64,000 nt of DNA from contig NZ_CP031969.1 in assembly GCF_003443735.1 (NCBI RefSeq), positions 7,688,001 through 7,752,000 on the forward strand, written 5' to 3'. Shown here in pieces: positions 59,938-64,000 of the stretch. This DNA comes from Streptomyces sp. CC0208. Lineage in GTDB: Bacteria > Actinomycetota > Actinomycetes > Streptomycetales > Streptomycetaceae. Each line of letters begins with the position of its first letter. Within the stretch, counting starts at the first letter, position 1. The notes below the pieces were generated by a model. It ran no database searches and had not been told where the DNA came from. It saw only the letters and a program-made list of their open reading frames with translations. The position numbers were made by a program, and so were the translations under genes.

Positions 59938-61026
59938 ATGACCCCAACCCAGACCGAGGTGCCGCCGCGCCGCGGTACCCCCGAGGACGCGGCCCCCACG
60001 CCCGTCATATCCGTACGCGGGCTGTGGAAGGTGTTCGGGCCGAAGGCGGACCAGGTACCGGACTCCGAGGAGCTGAGCGGGCTCACCCGCCGCGAGCTCA
60101 TGGACCGCACCGGCTGCACCGCCGCCGTGCGGGACGTGGACTTCGATGTCGCGCCCGGCGAGGTCTTCGTCGTCATGGGGCTGTCCGGCTCCGGCAAGTC
60201 CACCCTGGTGCGCTGTCTGACCCGTCTGATCGAGCCCACCGCCGGCGAGATCGTCTTCGAGGGCGAGAACATCCGGGACGCCGACGAGCGGCGGCTGCGC
60301 GAGCTGCGGCGCAGCAAGTTCTCCATGGTCTTCCAGCACTTCGGTCTGCTGCCCCACCGCCGCGTCGTCGACAACGTGGCGTTCGGGCTTGAGATCCGCG
60401 GCATGGGCCGGGCCGAGCGCACCAGGCGGGCGCTGGAGGTCGTCGAACTCGTGGGACTGTCCGGATACGAGAACTCCTACCCCGACCAGCTCTCCGGCGG
60501 TATGCAGCAACGCGTGGGCCTGGCAAGGGCGTTGGCCGGCGATCCGGACGTCCTCCTCTTCGACGAGCCCTTCTCGGCGCTCGACCCGCTGATCCGCCGT
60601 GACATGCAGAACGAGGTCATCCGGCTGCACCACGAGGTCGGCAAGACGATGGTGTTCATCACCCACGACCTCTCCGAGGCCCTGAAGCTCGGCGACCGCA
60701 TCCTCATCATGCGCGACGGCAAGACCGTCCAGTGCGGCACCGGCGACGAACTCGTCGGCGCCCCCGCCGACGACTACGTACGCGACTTCGTCAAGGACGT
60801 GCCGCGCGGCGATGTGCTGACCCTGCGCTGGATCATGCGCCCGGCAACACCCGAAGACCCCCTGGACGGACCCGAGTTGGGCCCGGACGTGGTGGTGAAG
60901 GAGGCCACCCGGGCGGTGCTCGCGGCCGAGAAGCCCGTCAAGGTCGTCGAGAACGGCGAACTGCTCGGCATCGTCGGCGACGAGGAGATCCTCGCGGTGG
61001 TCGCCGGACAGGAAGGCGACGCGTGA
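59938..61026 (+). CDS. proV: Quaternary-amine ABC transporter ATPase (ProV/OpuAA type)
   Basis: The 362-residue ATPase has Walker [10 protein letters not shown] (81-89), signature [15 protein letters not shown], Walker [15 protein letters not shown] and the switch His in [17 protein letters not shown]-terminal partial CBS-like region ([21 protein letters not shown]) is typical of ProV/OpuAA. ATG at 59938 has AGAAGAGG. It is 20 bp after betB. It powers uptake through the fused permease that follows. Confidence 0.92.
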   Translation: MTPTQTEVPPRRGTPEDAAPTPVISVRGLWKVFGPKADQVPDSEELSGLTRRELMDRTGCTAAVRDVDFDVAPGEVFVVMGLSGSGKSTLVRCLTRLIEPTAGEIVFEGENIRDADERRLRELRRSKFSMVFQHFGLLPHRRVVDNVAFGLEIRGMGRAERTRRALEVVELVGLSGYENSYPDQLSGGMQQRVGLARALAGDPDVLLFDEPFSALDPLIRRDMQNEVIRLHHEVGKTMVFITHDLSEALKLGDRILIMRDGKTVQCGTGDELVGAPADDYVRDFVKDVPRGDVLTLRWIMRPATPEDPLDGPELGPDVVVKEATRAVLAAEKPVKVVENGELLGIVGDEEILAVVAGQEGDA

Positions 61027-63035
61027 TGACCGTCGCCATGGAGAAACCCGAGACCTCGGGGGAGGCGCAGCAGTCCGTCCCGCCGCCACCCGTCGCCCCC
61101 GTACGCCGGATCAGCCGGGCCATGGTGGTCGGCGCGATCCTGGTGGTCTGGCTCCTCCTCTTCGCCGTACTGCGCGGACGGCAGACCCTGTCGCTGGCCG
61201 CGGCCGACCTCACCGATCTGCACCGCTGGCTCAACGACGTCAACGACTCCATCGGCGCCGACCGCAACTCCAACCCGCTGTTCCTGTACTTCTTCAACGA
61301 GATCCGGCTGGTCATCGACAACCTGGTGACCTTCGTCCAGGACCTGATCTCCCAGCCGTCCGGCGACCGCCCGGTCCCGCAGATCGGCTGGCTCGGCGTG
61401 GTGGGCCTCGCCGGCTATGTCTCCTGGGCAGTGGCCAACTGGCGGGTCGCGCTGCTGGCCGTGGCCGGCTTCACCTTCCTGGGGCTCCAGGGCCTGTGGC
61501 AGGAGAGCATGGACACCCTGTCGCTGACGCTCTCCGCGGTCCTCGTGGCGCTGCTGTTCGCGATCCCGCTGGGGGTGTGGGCGGGCCTGTCGGAACGGGT
61601 CAACCGGATCGTCACGCCCTTCCTGGACTTCATGCAGACGATGCCGACCATGGTCTACCTCGCGCCGCTCACTCTGTTCTTCCTCATCGGCGGCGCCTCC
61701 GCGACCATCGCCACCGTCATCTACGCGGCACCCCCGGCCCTGCGCATCACCGCGCACGCCATTCGCTCGGTGCCCCCGACGACGGTCGAGGCGGCCGAGT
61801 CCATGGGCGCCACCCGCAGGCAGTCCCTGCTGAAGGTGCTGCTGCCGATGTCCCGGCGGACCGTGGTGATGGGCGTCAACCAGACCATCATGGCCGCCCT
61901 CGCCATGGTGACCATCGCCGCTCTGATCGACGCCCCCGGCCTCGGCAAGACCGTCGTCCAGGCCCTCCAGTCCCTCGACGTCGGCACGGCCTTCAACGCG
62001 GGCCTCGCGATCGTCGTCATGGCGATCGTCCTGGACCGGGTCACCACTGCGGCGAGCGAACGGGCGGAGGCGGCCCGGCGGTCCGGCAACCCGCTGCTCA
62101 AGTGGCGGCGGCACCTGCTCGTGGCCGGGGGAGCGGTGGCGGCCGTGCTCGTGTACCTGTCCCACACCTACCTGTGGGCGGCCGAGTTCCCCGGCGACGG
62201 CGGCACCGGCAGCACCATCGCCAAGGCGGCGGACAACGTGACCACTTGGGCGCAGGACCACCTGTCCGGGCTGACCAACGGCTTCCGGGACGTCATCACC
62301 AACGGCCTGCTCAACCCGTTCCAGACGCTGCTCACCGACTCCCCGTGGTGGCTCGTCGGCGCCGCCCTGGTCGGGATCGCGGTGGTCCTCGGCGGGTGGC
62401 GTGCCGGGATCACCACCGCCGTGTGCGTGGGCCTGCTCGTCGCCACCGGCGTGTGGTCGGACGGCATGACGACCCTCGCCTCGACCGTCGTGGCGACCGT
62501 GCTCGTCATGCTGCTCGGCATGGTCTTCGGGGTGTGGATGGGCCGCAGCGCGCTGGTGGACCGGCTCGTGCGGCCCACCCTCGACGCGGCCCAGGTCATG
62601 CCGCCGTTCGTCTACCTTGTGCCGTTCCTCGCCCTGTTCGGTGCGACCCGGTTCACGGCCATCGTCGCCGCGATCGTCTACGCGGCCCCGGTCGCCATCA
62701 AGATCATCGCCGACGGGGTGCGTACCGTGCCCGCGGCCACCGTCGAGGCGGCCACCTCCTCCGGGTGCAACACCTGGCAGATCATCACCAAGGTGCAGCT
62801 GCCGATGGCCCGCAGCGCCCTGACGCTCGCGACCAACCAGGGCCTGATCTACGTGCTGTCGATGGTCGTCGTCGGCGGCCTCGTGGGCGCGGGCGCCCTC
62901 GGCTACGACGTGGTGGCCGGCTTCTCGCAGGGACAGCTCTACGGCAAGGGCCTGGCGGCCGGTCTCGCCATCGTCCTGCTCGGCGTCATGTTCGACCGGA
63001 TCACTCAAGCAGCGGCTCGCCGCACCAGTAACTGA
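61026..63035 (+). CDS. proW: Quaternary-amine ABC transporter permease, tandem fusion of two ProW modules
   Basis: The 669-residue protein contains two complete permease modules (about 160-340 and 470-660). Each has an EAA-type loop: VEAAESMGATRRQSLLKVLLPM in the first and VEAATSSGCNTWQIITKVQLPM in the second. ProW is normally one module acting as a homodimer. The fused form would fold as a pseudo-dimer with its own asymmetry, as seen in some actinobacterial choline/betaine importers. ATG 61026 overlaps the proV stop by one base (TGATG). Confidence 0.9.
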   Translation: MTVAMEKPETSGEAQQSVPPPPVAPVRRISRAMVVGAILVVWLLLFAVLRGRQTLSLAAADLTDLHRWLNDVNDSIGADRNSNPLFLYFFNEIRLVIDNLVTFVQDLISQPSGDRPVPQIGWLGVVGLAGYVSWAVANWRVALLAVAGFTFLGLQGLWQESMDTLSLTLSAVLVALLFAIPLGVWAGLSERVNRIVTPFLDFMQTMPTMVYLAPLTLFFLIGGASATIATVIYAAPPALRITAHAIRSVPPTTVEAAESMGATRRQSLLKVLLPMSRRTVVMGVNQTIMAALAMVTIAALIDAPGLGKTVVQALQSLDVGTAFNAGLAIVVMAIVLDRVTTAASERAEAARRSGNPLLKWRRHLLVAGGAVAAVLVYLSHTYLWAAEFPGDGGTGSTIAKAADNVTTWAQDHLSGLTNGFRDVITNGLLNPFQTLLTDSPWWLVGAALVGIAVVLGGWRAGITTAVCVGLLVATGVWSDGMTTLASTVVATVLVMLLGMVFGVWMGRSALVDRLVRPTLDAAQVMPPFVYLVPFLALFGATRFTAIVAAIVYAAPVAIKIIADGVRTVPAATVEAATSSGCNTWQIITKVQLPMARSALTLATNQGLIYVLSMVVVGGLVGAGALGYDVVAGFSQGQLYGKGLAAGLAIVLLGVMFDRITQAAARRTSN

Positions 63036-63048
63036 GGAGCACGACACG

Positions 63049-64000
63049 ATGGCAAGACACTGGCGAGCCGGCGCGGCCGGCCTGGCCGTCCTCGGCCTCA
63101 CCCTCACGGCCTGCGGCGGCGCGAAGGTCGGTGACTCCTCGGAGGCCGGCGGCTCGGGCAGCTCGGGCAAGTGCGGCACCTTCAACCTCGCGGTCAACCC
63201 GTGGGTGGGCTACGAGGCGGACGCGGCGGTCGTCGCGTACGTCGCCGAGCACGACCTGAAGTGCAAGGTCACCAAGAAGGACCTCAAGGAGGAGATCGCC
63301 TGGCAGGGCTTCGGCACCGGTGAGGTCGACGCCGTCCTGGAGAACTGGGGCCACGACGATCTGAAGAAGAAGTACATCACCCAGCAGAAGACCGCCGTGG
63401 CGGCCGGCTCGACCGGCAACAAGGGCATCATCGGCTGGTACGTGCCGCCGTGGCTGGCCAAGGCCCACCCGGACATCAAGAACTGGAAGAACCTCAACAA
63501 GTACGCCGCGAAGTTCAAGACCTCGGAGTCCGGCGGCAAGGGCCAGCTCCTGGACGGCGACCCGTCGTACGTCACCAACGACGAGGCGCTGGTGAAGAAC
63601 CTCAAGCTGGACTTCAAGGTGGTGTACGCGGGCAGCGAGACCGCGCTGATCCAGGCGTACCGCAACGCCGAGAAGAACAAGCAGTGGGTGATCGGCTACT
63701 TCTACGAGCCGCAGTGGTTCCTGTCCGAGGTGCCCCTGGTCAAGGTCGACCTGCCCGCCTACAAGACGGGCTGCGACGCCGATCCGGCCAAGGTCGCCTG
63801 CGACTACCCCGTCTACGACCTCGACAAGATCGTCAGCGCCAAGTTCGCCAAGTCGGGCAGCCCGGCCTACGACCTGGTGAAGAAGTTCAACTGGACCAAC
63901 GACGACCAGAACACCGTGGCCAAGTACATCGCGGTGGACAAGATGACGCCGGAAGCGGCGGCCAAGAAGTGGGTCGACGCCAACCGCGGCAAGGTCGACG
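63049..64000 (+). CDS. proX: Quaternary-amine-binding lipoprotein (ProX/OpuAC type), 3' end cut off
   Basis: At least 317 residues lie in the window, and the gene continues past 64000. A lipoprotein signal with LTLTACGG (Cys22) is followed by FNLAVNPWVGYEADA, WQGFGTGEVDAVLENWGHDD and GYFYEPQWFLSEV, with tryptophans that could form the aromatic cage for a trimethylammonium group. These match OpuAC-type binding proteins. The ATG 63049 has GAGGAG, 13 bases after proW. It completes a betaine/choline import system in the betB operon. Confidence 0.9.
   Translation, partial: MARHWRAGAAGLAVLGLTLTACGGAKVGDSSEAGGSGSSGKCGTFNLAVNPWVGYEADAAVVAYVAEHDLKCKVTKKDLKEEIAWQGFGTGEVDAVLENWGHDDLKKKYITQQKTAVAAGSTGNKGIIGWYVPPWLAKAHPDIKNWKNLNKYAAKFKTSESGGKGQLLDGDPSYVTNDEALVKNLKLDFKVVYAGSETALIQAYRNAEKNKQWVIGYFYEPQWFLSEVPLVKVDLPAYKTGCDADPAKVACDYPVYDLDKIVSAKFAKSGSPAYDLVKKFNWTNDDQNTVAKYIAVDKMTPEAAAKKWVDANRGKVD

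Overview
The window is a stretch of Streptomyces chromosome. The coding sequence is strongly GC-biased at third positions, GTG and TTG starts are common, and genes are coupled by ATGA or GTGA overlaps. The content is also typical of the genus: a mycothiol-dependent formaldehyde dehydrogenase, MurT/GatD, SpoIIE-type phosphatases, a PASTA lipoprotein beside a Ser/Thr kinase, a CYP158A-type P450 and a CebR-type operator. From memory, gene order resembles the S. coelicolor region running down from the urease genes through pfkA3 to the CYP158A2 locus. I saw no rRNA, tRNA, CRISPR array, insertion sequence or secondary-metabolite cluster.

Layout. 1-842: end of a urease operon (ureG tail, ureD). 972-5823: secreted tripeptidyl aminopeptidase, an epimerase-like protein, a PlsC acyltransferase and a PAS/SpoIIE phosphatase. 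5881-8313: a PAS-PAS-GAF-SpoIIE-HATPase protein. 8408-11077: rocD, a dimethylarginine-hydrolase-like gene and an Lrp regulator (arginine-type catabolism). 11155-15197: LytTR response regulator, small membrane partner, sodium/solute symporter and LytS-type kinase. 15200-19635: Ser/Thr kinase, PASTA lipoprotein, CtaG. 19737-23610: pfkA, gatD, murT, def. 23666-27284: TetR with acyl-CoA dehydrogenase, then a CYP158A-like P450 lacking its usual rppA partner. 27310-32377: aldehyde dehydrogenase, Nudix, LigB-type DNA ligase, flavin reductase and XRE-cupin regulator. 32470-39046: PMT mannosyltransferase, prephenate dehydratase, Dps, and a quinone-reductase/two-acyl-CoA-dehydrogenase operon. 39228-48048: secreted hydrolases (PI-PLC-like, phosphodiester glycosidase, beta-mannanase, M19-like dipeptidase) and small proteins. 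48072-51504: TetR, VOC and UvrA-like resistance-type genes. 51666-64000: a choline/glycine-betaine catabolic regulon.

The most interesting part is 51.6-64.0 kb. A proVWX-like ABC importer, BetA (choline to betaine aldehyde), BetB (to glycine betaine), a three-part Rieske demethylase (ferredoxin, reductase, oxygenase) and a mycothiol-dependent formaldehyde dehydrogenase form a continuous route from choline to dimethylglycine with disposal of the formaldehyde. An IclR regulator lies in the middle. A shared operator-like element, GTTGC-N7-GCAAC, occurs at five places in front of the Rieske operon, iclR, betA and betB. A split version with the same half-sites precedes the formaldehyde dehydrogenase. 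The route and regulon are inferred from sequence.

No stretch over 300 bases lacks a gene. The longest gap (35552-35784) carries the divergent control region of dps and the quinone-reductase operon.
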